Positions 40,832-50,767 of a stretch of DNA of 64,000 bases are shown here, piece by piece. This DNA comes from a bacterium (lineage in GTDB: Bacteria > UBP4 > UBA4092 > JAOAEQ01): positions 74,956 to 138,955 of the forward strand of contig JAOAEQ010000004.1 in assembly GCA_026416715.1 (NCBI GenBank). The letters are read 5' to 3'. Position 1 is the first letter of the stretch; each line of letters starts with the position of its first letter. Below the pieces are notes generated by a model. The model did not search any database and was not told the DNA's origin. It saw only the letters and a list, made by a program, of their open reading frames with translations. The position numbers were made by a program, and so were the translations under genes.

Positions 40832-42145
40832 CTATTTCATTAGCTGTTCTCTCGCTTCACCGACGACATACAATGAACCGGTGATACAAATTAAATCATT
40901 TCTATCAGCTAATTGTAACGCATATTGTATCGCATCAGGGATATGCTTGACAATAGTTATCCGTGGCGGATTCGATTTCAGCGCAAATGTATCCGTTGCA
41001 TTAATCTGGGTTGATAAGGTTTCCGGCGGAATCGCGCGATGCGTTTTTGCCGCCGTGAGGATAACTTCTTTTGCTAACGGACAGAGTAGTTCCAGCATTT
41101 TCCGACTCTCTTTATCATTGGCAATCCCGATGATTAGATAGAGATTCTCATAGTTGAATTCATCGAGTAACGCTGAGGTTAATGATTCAATACCAGCAAC
41201 ATTATGCGCTCCGTCGAGAACGATCATCGGTTCTTGTCTCACCACTTCTAATCTCCCTGGCCAAACCGTTTTTTTCAATCCTTCCGCTATCGCAGAACGA
41301 CAGTCGCAACCGTAAGCAGATTCCATAGCTTCAATTCCTGCAACGGCTAACGTTGCATTGACCAACTGATGTTTACCACGCAATGGAATTTCAAGATGCG
41401 GATAAACATTATTAACCGTGGCAATGGTAAATCGGCGGGTATCGAACTCATTCAAGTCCTCTTGATACGCGATATCCTTCGGATAGACGATTAACTCCGC
41501 AGTACGTTCTGCGCAGACCCGCTGGATTTCGGTTAACGCTTCTCCAGCAGCACCGGTGATAACTATCGCATGCGGTTTGATTATCCCCGCTTTTTCATAA
41601 GCGATTTTGGCTAAAGTATCGCCGAGATATTGCATATGGTCGAACGTGATATTCGTTATCACCGCTACTTTCGCAGAAACAACATTCGTTGCATCAAGCC
41701 GGCCGCCCATCCCAACTTCGAGAACCAGATACTCTACGTTATTCTGGGCGAAATAATCGAGCGCTATCGCTGTGGTAACCTCAAAAAAGGTTGGGTGCAA
41801 TCCCTGATTGTCATCCGCAACTTGTTTTGCGATTGGCTGAATTTTTTCGACGAATCGAACTAACTCGGATTCGGTTATCTGCTTGCCATTAATCTGCATC
41901 CGTTCTTCAAATTTCACTAAATGCGGTGAGGTATAGAGACCAACCTTATATCCGGCACTGGTTAGAATACTTGCACAATATGCAGCTACTGACCCTTTTC
42001 CATTGGTTCCAGCGATATGAATCGCCCGCAAGGTTTCCTGCGGATTCCCGAGTAATTCCATCATCCGCTGGATATTATGCAGTCCGAATTTAATTCCAAA
42101 CTGCTCAAGTGAATATAGATACGATATCGCTTCTTGGTAGTTCAT
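40832..42145 (-). CDS. folC: Bifunctional folylpolyglutamate / dihydrofolate synthase
   Basis: 437 residues from the ATG at 42145 (MNYQEAISYLYSLEQFGIKFGL); in-frame codons further upstream would add a non-conserved tail encoded by a repeat-like segment. Mur-ligase fold with ATP loop GTNGKGSVAAYCASIL, then TSPHLVKFEERM, and AVITNITFDHMQYLG with ligand His and Asp. Adds glutamate to (dihydro)pteroate/folate. It follows accD, the frequent accD-folC arrangement. No Shine-Dalgarno is evident. Confidence 0.94.
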   Translation of the reverse strand: MNYQEAISYLYSLEQFGIKFGLHNIQRMMELLGNPQETLRAIHIAGTNGKGSVAAYCASILTSAGYKVGLYTSPHLVKFEERMQINGKQITESELVRFVEKIQPIAKQVADDNQGLHPTFFEVTTAIALDYFAQNNVEYLVLEVGMGGRLDATNVVSAKVAVITNITFDHMQYLGDTLAKIAYEKAGIIKPHAIVITGAAGEALTEIQRVCAERTAELIVYPKDIAYQEDLNEFDTRRFTIATVNNVYPHLEIPLRGKHQLVNATLAVAGIEAMESAYGCDCRSAIAEGLKKTVWPGRLEVVRQEPMIVLDGAHNVAGIESLTSALLDEFNYENLYLIIGIANDKESRKMLELLCPLAKEVILTAAKTHRAIPPETLSTQINATDTFALKSNPPRITIVKHIPDAIQYALQLADRNDLICITGSLYVVGEAREQLMK

Positions 42146-42251
42146 AGTTGGACTGCGGAAAACTCGTTCCCACTTGGTTTTAGAACGCTTGCTGCAACAT
42201 AGCCTCTGGCAAGCTTGGGTAAGAAAAGATGGCGCAAACAAGGTTGCGCAT

Positions 42252-43136
42252 TTAACAGTTTGAGCGAAATGGATTCCTGGATTGGTTATTCGTTAACAGG
42301 GTAATAACCTGCGCGATCGTATTTTTTAATTCCCGGCGATCAACGATAATATCAATAAATCCGTGTTCTAATAAAAATTCTGACCGCTGGAATCCTGGCG
42401 GTAACTGCTGACGGATAGTCTGCTCGATAACCCGCGGTCCAGCAAATCCGATTAACGCTTTCGGTTCGGCAATCACCACATCGCCCAGTGATGCGTATGA
42501 TGCCATGACTCCCGCAGTTGTCGGATTCGTTAACACCGAAATATACGGAATTCGCGCTTGCGCTAATTTCGATAATGCGGCGCTGGTTTTCGCCATCTGC
42601 ATTAAGGATAATATCCCTTCCTGCATTCGCGCTCCGCCAGTAGTTGAAATAATCACGACCGGCATGTTCGTGGCTAACCCACGTTCAATCGTTCGCGTGA
42701 CCTTTTCGCCAACCACTGACCCCATACTGCCGCCGATAAACCCGAATTCCATTATCCCGATTGCAACAGGAATACCATTGATTTTTCCTTCGCCGCAGAT
42801 TATCGCTTCGTTGATACCAAGTTTTTTCACCGATTCTGCTATCCGAGCTGGATACCTCTTCGAATCCGTGAATTCAAGCGGGTCGGCAGATTGAATCTGC
42901 GCATCGAATTCAACGAAACTTCCGGTATCGAGCGTATATGCTATCCGTTCTTTTGCCGAAATCCGAAAATGATACCCGCATTTCGGGCATACTTTTAGAT
43001 TCGCTTCCAACTGTTTATTATCGAGAATCGCGGAACATTCCTCGCATTTCGTCCATAAACCGTCTGGAATTTGAACCCGCTTCTTTTCTTTCGGAACAGA
43101 TAACGTGGTATATTCCGGTTTTTTAAACCAAGCCAT
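42252..43136 (-). CDS. accD: Acetyl-CoA carboxylase carboxyltransferase subunit beta
   Basis: 294 residues from the ATG at 43136 (MAWFKKPEY); an ATG two codons earlier is equally possible. An N-terminal C4 zinc finger (CEECSAIL and CPKCGYHF) precedes a crotonase-fold carboxyltransferase with TTGGARMQEGILSLMQMAKT, NPTTAGVMASYASLGDV and GFAGPRVIEQT. Works with AccA to make malonyl-CoA for fatty acid synthesis. Located between trpA and folC on the same strand; a dispersed short repeat occupies the trpA side of the gap. Confidence 0.97.
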   Translation of the reverse strand: MAWFKKPEYTTLSVPKEKKRVQIPDGLWTKCEECSAILDNKQLEANLKVCPKCGYHFRISAKERIAYTLDTGSFVEFDAQIQSADPLEFTDSKRYPARIAESVKKLGINEAIICGEGKINGIPVAIGIMEFGFIGGSMGSVVGEKVTRTIERGLATNMPVVIISTTGGARMQEGILSLMQMAKTSAALSKLAQARIPYISVLTNPTTAGVMASYASLGDVVIAEPKALIGFAGPRVIEQTIRQQLPPGFQRSEFLLEHGFIDIIVDRRELKNTIAQVITLLTNNQSRNPFRSNC

Positions 43137-43195
43137 ATACATTACATCCCAATATCAAAATCCAAATGTCAAATGGAAATTTTCCCTATTGAACC

Positions 43196-43996
43196 TTAAC
43201 CTTTAGTACCTTGAGCTAACCGTTTAACAAATTTTGCTACTTGATGAACTAAATCTTGCTTCCCGATATTCTGCTCGATGAGATTAACAATCGCACTGCC
43301 GACGATAACGCCATCCGCACCCCAGTTGACTATCTGCCGAACCTGCGCCGGATTTGAAATCCCGAATCCGACCGCAACCGGTTTATCCGTCAACCGTTTA
43401 ATCTTTCTAATTGATGCAGCAATATCAGTTGCAACCTGTTTCCTTACGCCGGTTACCCCAGTTAGAGATACATAGTATACAAAACCGCTACTACTTTTTG
43501 CAACTAATTTTATTCGAGCAGGAGTACTAGTCGGCGCTAATAGGAAAATCGTATCTAACCCAGTTTTCCGTGATGCTTGGATAAGTTCGTTCGCTTCTTC
43601 AGGCGGTAAATCCGGAACGATAACGCCATCGAGTCCGGCGTTAACTCCATCCTGTGCGAACTTTTCTATCCCATATTGCAGGATTGGATTATAATATGAC
43701 ATAAATACCAGTGGAATTTGCGTTTGGTTTCGCAACTCTTTAACCAGAGCAATAACATTTCTAAGTTGCGTTCCTCTAGCTAGCGCTCGTTGTGATGCTT
43801 TCTGAATCGTTGGTCCGTCAGCTATCGGGTCAGAAAATGGAATCCCTAACTCGATGATATCCGCTCCGGATTCTGCTAATGCTAACACCAGTTTTTCAGT
43901 TGTTCCCAAATCCGGGTCACCAGCGGTAATATACGCGATTAACGCTGCCCGATTCTCTTGTTTGGTTATTTCAAATTTATGTTGAATTCTTGACAT
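43196..43996 (-). CDS. trpA: Tryptophan synthase alpha chain
   Basis: 266 residues from the ATG at 43996 (MSRIQHKF); the upstream in-frame codon lies inside trpB. Catalytic Glu in DIIELGIPFSDP and Asp in GVIVPDLPPEE are present, with VYYVSLTGVTG and VGFGISNPAQV loops. It cleaves indole-3-glycerol phosphate to indole, which is channelled to TrpB. The trpB stop lies 6 bases upstream of the trpA ATG; tight coupling is expected. Confidence 0.97.
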   Translation of the reverse strand: MSRIQHKFEITKQENRAALIAYITAGDPDLGTTEKLVLALAESGADIIELGIPFSDPIADGPTIQKASQRALARGTQLRNVIALVKELRNQTQIPLVFMSYYNPILQYGIEKFAQDGVNAGLDGVIVPDLPPEEANELIQASRKTGLDTIFLLAPTSTPARIKLVAKSSSGFVYYVSLTGVTGVRKQVATDIAASIRKIKRLTDKPVAVGFGISNPAQVRQIVNWGADGVIVGSAIVNLIEQNIGKQDLVHQVAKFVKRLAQGTKG

Positions 43997-44001
43997 AATC
44001 G

Positions 44002-45198
44002 CTATTTTCCGCAATGTTTACTTACCTGCTGCACATCTTTATCTCCCCGACCGGAAAGGTTGATAACGATAATCTGGTTCTTTTTCAGTTTCGGCGCAAG
44101 TTTGCAGGTATATGCGACTGCATGGGCGCTTTCTAACGCCGGGATAATGCCTTCCAGTTCCGCTAAAAGCTGGAACGCTGCCAGCGCTTCTTTATCAGTT
44201 ATCGCAACATATTCTGCACGACCGCTCTTTTTATAGAAGCTATGCTCAGGCCCAACTCCGGGGTAATCGAGTCCAGCGGAAATCGAATGCGTTGGCAGAA
44301 TCTGTCCATTGTTATCCTGCAGAACATAACTTTTACTGCCATGCAGAACGCCGATTGACCCCGCACATAACGATGCCGCATGTTTTCCGGTTTTCATCCC
44401 TAACCCAGCAGCTTCAACGCCGATAAATTTAACCGATGTATCCCAATAAAACGGATAAAATAATCCGATCGCATTACTGCCACCACCGACGCAAGCTACG
44501 AGATAATCCGGTAATCTACCTTCTTTCTGTTGAATCTGCCGTTTCGTTTCTTTGCCGATAACTGATTGGAAATCGCGAACCATCATCGGGAACGGATGCA
44601 CTCCACTTACCGAACCGAAGATATAGTTGGTATCTCGAACATTAGTTATCCAATCGCGAAACGCTTCATTAATTGCATCTTTTAACGTTCTACTCCCTGA
44701 TTTGACTGGGATAACTCGCGCTCCTAGCAATTCCATTCGGAAAACGTTCAATGCTTGCCGATGGCAATCTTCTTCTCCCATATAGATATCGCAGGTCAGG
44801 TTGAATAACGCGGCAACCGTTGCGGTTGCTACCCCATGCTGACCAGCGCCGGTTTCTGCAATCACTCGCGGTTTCCCCATTCGTTTGGTTAATAATGCCT
44901 GACCGATAGTATTATTTATTTTATGCGCGCCGGTATGACATAAATCTTCCCGTTTCAGATATATTTTCGCACCACCGAGATATTTCGTTAACCGTTCAGC
45001 GAAATAGAGTGGAGTTGGCCGCCCAGCATATTCTTGCAGATAATAATTCAATTCTTTCGTAAACGCCGGGTCGGTTTTCGCTTTCCGATAAGCATACTCG
45101 AGTTCGTCGAGACACGGCATTAACGTTTCCGGCGCAAATTTCCCGCCGAAAATATCGAAATGACCACTTCGATTAGGTAACATTTTTCGTATAGACAT
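44002..45198 (-). CDS. trpB: Tryptophan synthase beta chain
   Basis: 398 residues from the ATG at 45198; a TTG six codons upstream is an alternative. The PLP-binding Lys sits in [15 protein letters not shown], the catalytic Glu in AETGAGQHG, and the phosphate loop is [10 protein letters not shown]. It is of the trpB1 type that pairs with TrpA, and condenses indole with serine. Part of the trp operon, between trpF and trpA. Confidence 0.97.
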   Translation of the reverse strand: MSIRKMLPNRSGHFDIFGGKFAPETLMPCLDELEYAYRKAKTDPAFTKELNYYLQEYAGRPTPLYFAERLTKYLGGAKIYLKREDLCHTGAHKINNTIGQALLTKRMGKPRVIAETGAGQHGVATATVAALFNLTCDIYMGEEDCHRQALNVFRMELLGARVIPVKSGSRTLKDAINEAFRDWITNVRDTNYIFGSVSGVHPFPMMVRDFQSVIGKETKRQIQQKEGRLPDYLVACVGGGSNAIGLFYPFYWDTSVKFIGVEAAGLGMKTGKHAASLCAGSIGVLHGSKSYVLQDNNGQILPTHSISAGLDYPGVGPEHSFYKKSGRAEYVAITDKEALAAFQLLAELEGIIPALESAHAVAYTCKLAPKLKKNQIIVINLSGRGDKDVQQVSKHCGK

Positions 45199-45252
45199 AT
45201 TGTTCAATTTTGACAATATAGCATTTTGCCTTGGAATTTATAGCTGTTCTGA

Positions 45253-45870
45253 CTAACCAAACTTCCGCACTGCTTCAATAAATCGTCTCATCTTCTCAAA
45301 GTCTTTCTTGCCAGGAGATGATTCGACACCGGTACTCACATCAACCGCATACGGATTTACCGCTTGAATTGCTTCTGCAACATTTTCCGGGGTTAATCCC
45401 CCAGCGAGAATAACCCGCCCATACGGTAGTGCGATTTTCGCTAACTCCCAATCGAACGTTTCCCCCGTGCCGCCCCGTTTCCCTTTAACTCGGGAATCGA
45501 GCAGATATGCTGAAACTATCCCTTTATACCCAGGCAACATTGATAAATCATCCGGATTTTTAACCCGAAACGATTTTATAACCTTTCTGCCGAACTGACT
45601 ACAATATTCGGGGAGTTCATCGCCATGGAACTGGAGAACATTCAGTCGGCAGACGCTAGCGATATGTTTAACTACTTCTGCAGACTCGTTAACGAAAACG
45701 CCTACCGTGGTAATAAACGGCGGTAACTGTTTAATTATTTCCGTTGCGATTTCCGCATCAATCCGCCGAGGGCTTTTTGAAAAGATGAAACCGAGCGCAT
45801 CTGCGCCAAGTTCAACCGCTTTTTCCGCATCCGCTAAGTTGGTTATACCGCAAATTTTGATTTTTATCAT
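45253..45870 (-). CDS. trpF: Phosphoribosylanthranilate isomerase
   Basis: 205 residues. The TIM barrel opens KIKICGITNLADAE with the catalytic Cys, has ALGFIFSKSPRRI, and closes with VDVSTGVESSPGKKD containing the catalytic Asp and phosphate site. Converts phosphoribosylanthranilate to CdRP. Stand-alone, not fused to trpC. It lies 129 bases downstream of trpC and 54 bases upstream of trpB. Confidence 0.96.
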   Translation of the reverse strand: MIKIKICGITNLADAEKAVELGADALGFIFSKSPRRIDAEIATEIIKQLPPFITTVGVFVNESAEVVKHIASVCRLNVLQFHGDELPEYCSQFGRKVIKSFRVKNPDDLSMLPGYKGIVSAYLLDSRVKGKRGGTGETFDWELAKIALPYGRVILAGGLTPENVAEAIQAVNPYAVDVSTGVESSPGKKDFEKMRRFIEAVRKFG

Positions 45871-45999
45871 AATATAAATACCTTACCTGTTAATCCCAAG
45901 TTTGTCAAATCTAATTAACTTGACTCGGTATAGTGAAATGAGCGTTGACCTGTTCAAATTCCATATCTCTGTCCTTCCTGTTCGGGATACATAAACAGG

Positions 46000-46788
46000 T
46001 TATAAACCGTATAACTCTTTTATTTTCAATGCGATATCGTGGTTCCGCATGAACGTTTCTCCGATGAGCAGGGCATCAACTCCGAGCGATTGCATTCTCA
46101 GAACATCATCTCGGGTTTTTATCCCACTTTCAGCAACGATAATACATTCTTTTGGGATATCGGAGATTAACCGTTCGGTTGTGGCAAGGTCAACTGTGAA
46201 GGATTTCAGGTCTCGGTTATTTATCCCAATTATTTCCGGTTCGATTTTTAGCGCCCGGTCGAGTTCCCGCTGGTTATGAACTTCAACGAGCGTATATAGT
46301 CCGACTTCTTTCTGAGCAAGTTCGTTAAATTCCTGAAGTTGGGTATTATCTAATGCGGCAACAATGAGCAGAATCGCATCTGCGCCAGCAATCGCTGATT
46401 CATATATTTGATATGCATCAATAATAAAATCTTTCCGCAATAACGGTAGGGAAACTCGAGACCTAACCTGCGCTAGATATTCCAATCTTCCAGAGAAAAA
46501 CTTTTCATCGGTTAGAACCGAAATTGCATTCGCTCCGGTTCGTTCATATATTTCAGCGATTTGACTCGGATTGAACTCCGGTCGGATTACCCCAGCGCTA
46601 GGGGAAGCTTTTTTAATTTCCGCAATCAGTTTGATTTTTTCTCCCGGTTTCCGAGAGATAGCGGCAGCGAAATCTCGCGGGATAACTTTCTGCGCAGCTA
46701 GACTGCGTTTAAGTTCGTGCAGGGAAACCTGCTGTTTCCGGTTAGCTACTTCCTGTTTCTTATAAAAAATAATTTCGTCTAAAATCAT
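46000..46788 (-). CDS. trpC: Indole-3-glycerol phosphate synthase
   Basis: 262 residues. TIM barrel with LIAEIKKASPSAGVI (catalytic Lys), SVLTDEKFFSGRLEYL, LLRKDFIIDAYQIYES, IIGINNRDLKSFTVDL and IVAESGI, all diagnostic. Makes indole-3-glycerol phosphate from CdRP. Starts 66 bases downstream of trpD in the same direction. Confidence 0.97.
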   Translation of the reverse strand: MILDEIIFYKKQEVANRKQQVSLHELKRSLAAQKVIPRDFAAAISRKPGEKIKLIAEIKKASPSAGVIRPEFNPSQIAEIYERTGANAISVLTDEKFFSGRLEYLAQVRSRVSLPLLRKDFIIDAYQIYESAIAGADAILLIVAALDNTQLQEFNELAQKEVGLYTLVEVHNQRELDRALKIEPEIIGINNRDLKSFTVDLATTERLISDIPKECIIVAESGIKTRDDVLRMQSLGVDALLIGETFMRNHDIALKIKELYGL

Positions 46789-46854
46789 AATAGTTGCCGA
46801 ATGAATTAGTTGCTAGCGAATGAACCGAATCAAAACTCCTTGAAAACGTGCAGG

Positions 46855-47865
46855 TTATGCATTGGTGAGTTTCTTCAATTGTTCAAGTTTATCAAAAGCG
46901 GCACCGGAATCAATGGATTGCGCAGCTTTAGCGACGCCTTCCGCGAGGGTATTGGCTAAATCGGAAACGAGAATCGCTGCGCCAGCGTTCATGAGAACGA
47001 TATCACGTCGCGGACCAGGTTTGCCTTTAAGAACCTCAAGTATTATTTGTGCGTTTTCTTCCGGGGTGCCGCCTTTGATACTGGATAACGGCGCCGGATT
47101 GAATCCGAAATCTTTCGGGTCAACATAATAATCCATTAGTTTCCCTTGTTTCAGTTCAACGATTTTCGTATCTCCGGTAATGGTTATTTCATCGAGTTTA
47201 TCCGACCCATGCACAACGAGCGCATGGTTCGATCCCAGTTCTTTCAGAACCGCTGCTAGCGTATCCGTTAACTCTGCGGAATATACCCCAAGCACCTGCG
47301 CGGTTGCCCCAGCTGGATTGGTTAACGGACCGAGAATATTAAATATGGTTCGAATTCCGATTTGCTGCCGGGGTCCAATCGCATATTTCATCGCACTATG
47401 ATATAACGGCGCAAACAGAAACCCTATCCCCAGTTCATTCACGCATCGTTCGGTTACTGTGATATCAACATCAATTTTCACACCGAGCGCTTTCAAAACA
47501 TCCGCACTTCCGCAAGAACTTGATACCGACCGATTCCCATGTTTCGCAACAATACATCCTGCTCCTGCCGCAACGAACGCTGCACAGGTTGAGATGTTAA
47601 ACGTTCCGCTGCGGTCACCGCCGGTTCCGCAGGTATCAACTACCGGCTGGCGAGTAGTCTGGATTTTCGTCGCTTTTTCCCGCATCACCAGCGCACAGCC
47701 AGTGATTTCTTCTACCGTTTCCCCTTTCATCCGTAGCGCAGTGATAAACGACCCGATTTGCGCTTCCGTCGCTTCTCCGGACATAATCTCGTTCATCACG
47801 GTTACCGCTTCTTCACGGGTTAAATCCTGTTTTTCGACTAATTTAGATATCGCTTCCTTAATCAT
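46855..47865 (-). CDS. trpD: Anthranilate phosphoribosyltransferase
   Basis: 336 residues from the ATG at 47865 (MIKEAISKL), with GAGG about 10 bases upstream; the in-frame start seven codons earlier is not needed. PRPP-binding motif VDTCGTGGDRSGTFNIST, KHGNRSVSSSCGSADVL, and NILGPLTNPAGA are intact. Transfers phosphoribose to anthranilate. It is separated from trpG by the HEPN remnant and MNT gene, which is unusual for a trp operon. Confidence 0.97.
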   Translation of the reverse strand: MIKEAISKLVEKQDLTREEAVTVMNEIMSGEATEAQIGSFITALRMKGETVEEITGCALVMREKATKIQTTRQPVVDTCGTGGDRSGTFNISTCAAFVAAGAGCIVAKHGNRSVSSSCGSADVLKALGVKIDVDITVTERCVNELGIGFLFAPLYHSAMKYAIGPRQQIGIRTIFNILGPLTNPAGATAQVLGVYSAELTDTLAAVLKELGSNHALVVHGSDKLDEITITGDTKIVELKQGKLMDYYVDPKDFGFNPAPLSSIKGGTPEENAQIILEVLKGKPGPRRDIVLMNAGAAILVSDLANTLAEGVAKAAQSIDSGAAFDKLEQLKKLTNA

Positions 47866-48055
47866 AAATTGAAAACCTCGATTCACGAAACGGATAAATA
47901 CCTATTTACCTCTGATAATCACAATTATAGTAGAATGATTAATGTATGATAATTATACAATATCTAGTGTTTTTTTGCAGGTGTTCTGTATGAATCCGTG
48001 GCTAGAAGTTTAAGAAGTTACCCAAAAGAAGAAATGCAATAATCGTGGATGCAAA

Positions 48056-48373
48056 TTATCCGATAACCAATTCGCCGGATTTCGCAAAATTAACAATCAT
48101 TGATTTTTCATTATTCCATTCTGTAGGAGTCATTGCAACCGCTTCAATCGGCTCAAAAATTTCATAAATAGCATCTGATAATATTTCAATCCGTTCCCAA
48201 TAGTTTTTATCAGCAAAATCTTCGGAGATAACTACCAAATCAATATCGCTACCTTCTCGAGCAGTTCCAGTTACATAAGAACCGAATAATATTAACCGAT
48301 CCACCTTAATCCCTTTCAACTCAATTACTTTACGAAACCGAGCAATAATTTCTAAAACTTGGTTTTTATCCAT
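48056..48373 (-). CDS. MNT-type minimal nucleotidyltransferase
   Basis: 105 residues with the pol-beta nucleotidyltransferase signature GS-x10-DID (LFGSYVTGTAREGSDIDLVV) intact. In HEPN-MNT toxin-antitoxin modules this protein neutralises the HEPN RNase by AMPylation. It overlaps the upstream HEPN-like frame by 22 bases, the usual arrangement. It lies inside the trp operon between trpG and trpD, so it must be co-transcribed with trp genes or have its own promoter. Confidence 0.85.
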   Translation of the reverse strand: MDKNQVLEIIARFRKVIELKGIKVDRLILFGSYVTGTAREGSDIDLVVISEDFADKNYWERIEILSDAIYEIFEPIEAVAMTPTEWNNEKSMIVNFAKSGELVIG

Positions 48374-48666
48374 GCTATCGCTTCCTCGCTGTTCGAAACA
48401 ATTTCGCTGGTTATCACTTCCGTATATTCTTTCTGTAATATATCTATATCTTCCGGATACCGAGTTATTAGATTTGCTTCATTCAATTTAACAAAAAAAC
48501 GTGCCAGTTTTTCCGGTGGTTTTATTCCGATTTTGTTCACTAAATATATCAGGTTATGCACTTTCGGTGGAGTTTGTTTTAATCTCTCTAGAGTTTTACG
48601 AAATTGTTTAAAATCGGTTTTCCGACTTTCGTTAAGACCGATTCCGGATGGAATTGGACGCCCCAA
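48352..48666 (-). pseudogene. HEPN-domain protein, 5'-truncated, partner of MNT
   Basis: The frame from about 48579 down to 48352 encodes the C-terminal part of a HEPN domain: PPKVHNLIYLVNKIGI, FVKLNEANLITRYPED and SEEAIAWIKTKF. The N-terminal half, including the usual QxAEKALK-type helix, is missing. The first ~29 codons of the open frame instead overlap the end of trpG in another frame. The break is right at the trpG stop (48588). The region that would carry the RxxxxH-type RNase motif is not seen. It is probably a remnant of a HEPN-MNT cassette cut by deletion, or a shortened protein. Confidence 0.6.
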
Positions 48667-49151
48667 ATCGGGTATTGTTTATGCCGGAGTCCCATAATTT
48701 CGTTCTGGTCAGTCCAAGCGATGATTTCAAGCACCGGCGGTAATGTTTCTCGTTCAACGATGAGCGAATGATATCGCGTTGCTTCAAATGGATTTTCTAT
48801 ATTCTGGAATATCGTTTGTTCATTATGGTAAATCAAACAGGTTTTCCCATGCATTAATCGGTCAGCGCGTTTCACCACCCCACCGTAAACATAGCCGATA
48901 CATTGATGACCAAGACATACACCAAGCGTCGGAATATTCGGGCTAATCTCCCGCAGAATATCATTCGAAATCGCCGCTTCTTTCGGCGTTTTCGGACCAG
49001 GTGAAATGACAATTTTCGACGGGTTCAGTTTCCGAATGGTATCCAAATCTATCTTATCGTTGCGATAGACTTTAATATCCTGACCCAGTTCGCCAAGGTA
49101 TTGAACGAGATTATACGTGAAAGAATCGTAGTTATCGATTACTAATATCAT
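48588..49151 (-). CDS. trpG: Anthranilate synthase component II (glutamine amidotransferase)
   Basis: 187 residues, a normal length. Triad: Cys79 in GVCLGHQCIGY, with His and Glu in GVQFHPESVLT; the oxyanion loop is SPGPKTPKEA. Supplies ammonia to TrpE; such subunits often serve PabB too. It lies 48 bases downstream of trpE. Its last codons overlap the open frame of the truncated HEPN gene. Confidence 0.96.
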   Translation of the reverse strand: MILVIDNYDSFTYNLVQYLGELGQDIKVYRNDKIDLDTIRKLNPSKIVISPGPKTPKEAAISNDILREISPNIPTLGVCLGHQCIGYVYGGVVKRADRLMHGKTCLIYHNEQTIFQNIENPFEATRYHSLIVERETLPPVLEIIAWTDQNEIMGLRHKQYPIWGVQFHPESVLTKVGKPILNNFVKL

Positions 49152-49199
49152 ATTAAATTTAAAATTTACAATGCTAATTTTGCATTTTGAAATGAGTCT

Positions 49200-50675
49200 T
49201 TATTCAAGTCCTTCTTCTGCCAGTTCAATTGCGCGCAGCATCGCTTTCGCTTTATTCATCGTTTCCTGAAATTCATTCGCAGGAACCGAATCCGCAACTA
49301 ATCCCGCCCCTACCGAAATATAAGCGGTATCGTCTTTAATCAGAATCGTTCGAATGGTTATGCAGGTATCAAGGTTACCACTGAAACTGAAATACCCGAC
49401 CGCACCCGCATATATTCCTCTCCTTGTCGGTTCAAGTTCGTCGATAATCTCCATCGCGCGAATTTTCGGCGCGCCCGTAACGGTTCCCGCTGGGAAACAA
49501 GCACGTAACGCATCGAATTCATCGAGTCCATCGTTTAATTCGCCACGAACATTGCTCACGATATGCATAACATGCGAATATTTCTCGATCGTCATTAAAT
49601 CCGTTACTTCAACGGTACCATATTTACTCACGCGACCGACATCATTTCGACCTAAATCAACCAGCATAATATGTTCCGCCCGTTCTTTCGGGTCAGCTAA
49701 CAAATCTTCAATCAAATCATCATCTTCTTTCTCAGATTTGCCACGACGCCGCGTTCCTGCAATTGGTCTTACTTCAACCACGCGATTTTCTACGCGAACC
49801 ATAACTTCCGGCGATGACCCCGCTAATTTCAAATCACCAAATTGCAGATAATACATATACGGAGACGGATTAACCGACCGTAACGCACGATAGATATCAA
49901 ACGGGTCAGCGGAAATGTTCGTCTGTAACCGTTGGGCAAGAACAACTTGGAAAATATCGCCCGCTCGAATATATTCCAGCGCGCGTTCAACAGCGGATTC
50001 AAATTCCGATTGCGTAAAATTCGAGCTGAATTCATGCATCGGATGTTTATCAATTCTCGGTTTACTCGGTTCGACCGGTTCGCGCAGAATTTCAATCAAC
50101 TGCTGGATCTGGTCAACTGCAGAGAAATATGCGGTATCAATATCGCTATTCTCAATATGCGCATTAGAAACCACCTTGATTTTATGCTGGACATGGTCGA
50201 AGATTAGAATCGCGTCGGTGAACATAAAATACGCATCCGGTACCGCTAGGTCGTCAGGATTCTTATCCGGAAGCACTTCCATAAATCGCACCATATCATA
50301 ACTCAAATACCCGACCGCACCGCCGTAAAACCGTGGTAGATTCGGGTCGGGAACGCTTGTATATTTGCGTAAGAGTTGTTTGAGCGAATCCAACGGGTCA
50401 TTCACCGTTTTCTTTTCAATGAAACCACCGCGAATAATTTGGATTTCGTTCCCTTTACTCTTGAAAATCAGAGAAGGATTTACGCCGAGAAACGAATATC
50501 GAGCGATTTTTTCGCCTCCTTCAACGCTCTCTAATAAAAACGCATACTCTTGATGCATGAGTTTCCGGAATGCGGAAACCGGCGTCTCGATATCCGCTAA
50601 GATTTCTTTATAAACTGGGATAAGATTGCCTTGTTTCGCTTTTTCACGAAACTCAGCTAACGATGGATATATCAT
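49200..50675 (-). CDS. trpE: Anthranilate synthase component I
   Basis: 491 residues. The N-terminal domain has the tryptophan-binding LLESVEGGEKIARYSFLG segment. The chorismate-binding domain has GDIFQVVLAQR, PIAGTRRRG, HIMLVDLGRNDVGRVS, ACFPAGTVTGAPKIRAME and RRGIYAGAVGYFSF. Converts chorismate to anthranilate with TrpG. Feedback inhibition by Trp is likely since the LLES-type motif is kept. Preceded by hisI with an inverted-repeat-bearing gap of 92 bases. Confidence 0.97.
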   Translation of the reverse strand: MIYPSLAEFREKAKQGNLIPVYKEILADIETPVSAFRKLMHQEYAFLLESVEGGEKIARYSFLGVNPSLIFKSKGNEIQIIRGGFIEKKTVNDPLDSLKQLLRKYTSVPDPNLPRFYGGAVGYLSYDMVRFMEVLPDKNPDDLAVPDAYFMFTDAILIFDHVQHKIKVVSNAHIENSDIDTAYFSAVDQIQQLIEILREPVEPSKPRIDKHPMHEFSSNFTQSEFESAVERALEYIRAGDIFQVVLAQRLQTNISADPFDIYRALRSVNPSPYMYYLQFGDLKLAGSSPEVMVRVENRVVEVRPIAGTRRRGKSEKEDDDLIEDLLADPKERAEHIMLVDLGRNDVGRVSKYGTVEVTDLMTIEKYSHVMHIVSNVRGELNDGLDEFDALRACFPAGTVTGAPKIRAMEIIDELEPTRRGIYAGAVGYFSFSGNLDTCITIRTILIKDDTAYISVGAGLVADSVPANEFQETMNKAKAMLRAIELAEEGLE

Positions 50676-50682
50676 AACAATT

Positions 50683-50767
50683 AACCACAGAGACCGCAGA
50701 GAAAAACTGAATAAATATATCTTTTACATTCTATTTTTCTCTGTTGTTCTCAGTATCCTCTGTGGTT
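50683..50767. repeat. CACAGAG-type inverted repeat between hisI and trpE
   Basis: AACCACAGAG (50683-50692) pairs with CTCTGTGGTT (50758-50767), and CAGAGAAAAA (50697-50706) with TTTTTCTCTG (50734-50743), giving a two-part hairpin that fills the whole hisI-trpE gap and abuts the hisI stop. The same CACAGAG core recurs at 52013-52065 and 56170-56190. Confidence 0.75.

Noticed and set aside
49354-50301. Long plus-strand frames inside trpE and other trp genes
   Set aside because: They are antisense to strongly conserved enzymes and their translations show no domain.
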